The notes under the pieces: model-generated
The model's database searches: none
What the model was told of the DNA's origin: nothing
What the model saw: the letters and a program-made list of their open reading frames with translations, nothing else
Shown: in pieces, positions 63,602 to 64,000 of the stretch
How positions within the stretch are numbered: position 1 is the stretch's first letter
Layout of the letters: every line of letters begins with the position of its first letter
Program-made: the position numbers and the translations under genes
Assembly: GCF_037975245.1 (NCBI RefSeq)
Contig: NC_092568.1
Location: forward strand, 10,133,501-10,197,500
Source: Apostichopus japonicus
Lineage: Eukaryota; Echinodermata; Holothuroidea; Aspidochirotida; Stichopodidae
DNA length: 64,000 bases
Reading direction: 5' to 3'

Positions 63602-63604
63602 TAT
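63568..63604. repeat. (TA)n microsatellite
   Basis: Alternating TA run with a single G interruption, directly before the hAT-like terminus. Confidence 0.9.
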
Positions 63605-64000
63605 TAGTGTTTGCACGGGTTATCCGGGTACCTGGGTACCCGCCCGACGCGATACTACCCGGTTCCTAATTTATTACCCGAATCCTAAGCAAAGTGTGAT
63701 TTAAAAAAAAGAAAAAAAAAATGGCAAACCGACGGTTAGGCAGATTTCCCATTGACTTAGTGTGGTGTTAGGCTACAATGTGGTCGAAGATAACAGCAAT
63801 AACGAAGGGGCCCGCTCGACGCGATACTACCCGGTTCCTAATTTATTACCTGAAACATACGCAAAGTGTGATTGTTTAAAAAAAAAAAATTGCAAACCGA
63901 TGGTTAGGCTGATTTCCCATTGACTTAGTGTGTTGTTAGGCTACCATGTGTTCGAAGATAACAGCAATAACGAAAGCTTTCCATAGATATCTTATAACTG
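63605..64000 (+). mobile_element. hAT-like terminus with two tandem 172-bp repeats, cut by window end
   Basis: TAGTGTTTGCACGGG at 63605 followed by CGGGTACCTGGGTACCCG resembles the ends of animal and plant hAT elements of the GGGTACCCG type. Two copies of a repeat follow at an offset of 172 bases: copy 1 starts near 63645 and copy 2 near 63817, both with CGACGCGATACTACCCGGTT and ending AGATAACAGCAATAACGAA. The right end lies past 64000, so neither the target-site duplication nor the inverted repeat can be tested here. Confidence 0.5.

Overview
This is eukaryotic, AT-rich, intron-rich animal DNA. Exons are short and sparse, and introns are long and full of degraded transposons, tRNA-derived SINEs, minisatellites and long poly-G/poly-C tracts. 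The transposon types and the protein content suggest a marine invertebrate deuterostome, most likely an echinoderm. That placement is inference; no rRNA or mitochondrial marker is present to test it.

Two protein-coding genes can be supported, transcribed divergently. The first, on the minus strand, is a three-exon gene for a Bim (BCL2L11)-like BH3-only protein: coding exons 28450-27829, 12809-12601 and 12146-12021. Splice phases agree at both junctions and give a predicted protein of 318 residues. In order it has an acidic run, many Ser-Pro sites, an SSGYGS motif, a TQT dynein-light-chain motif, a near-canonical Bim BH3 helix (core LRRISDEF) and a short polar C-terminal exon. Intron 1 is about 15 kb and intron 2 about 450 bases. 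A canonical poly(A) signal lies about 800 bases past the stop.

The second gene, on the plus strand, starts near 51912 and runs out of the window. It encodes a protein kinase: a 53-base first exon, a tentative second exon at 55146-55309, a 54-base exon at 58956-59009, and an exon at 62373-62524 with the glycine-rich loop and the VAIK lysine. All phases are consistent. The catalytic loop and the rest of the kinase lie beyond 64000.

Layout: 1-12020 is non-coding DNA and the Bim-like 3' flank (24-bp minisatellite at 4731). 12021-28467 is the Bim-like gene, whose large intron holds SINE pieces, a hAT-like element, two local duplications and a CRE/X-box cluster. 28468-51911 has no recognisable host gene; it holds a complete non-autonomous hAT element with 8-bp target-site duplications (30366-31004), CR1/L2-type tails (34966-35453), a 5'-truncated non-LTR retrotransposon with 14-bp target-site duplications (38236-38835) and a CpG-rich, E2F/CCAAT promoter-like zone near 49.5-50 kb. 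51912-64000 is the 5' part of the kinase gene, with a non-LTR fragment in intron 1 and a SINE and a second hAT-like terminus at the window's end.

There are no CRISPR arrays, operons, rRNA genes or credible functional tRNA genes.
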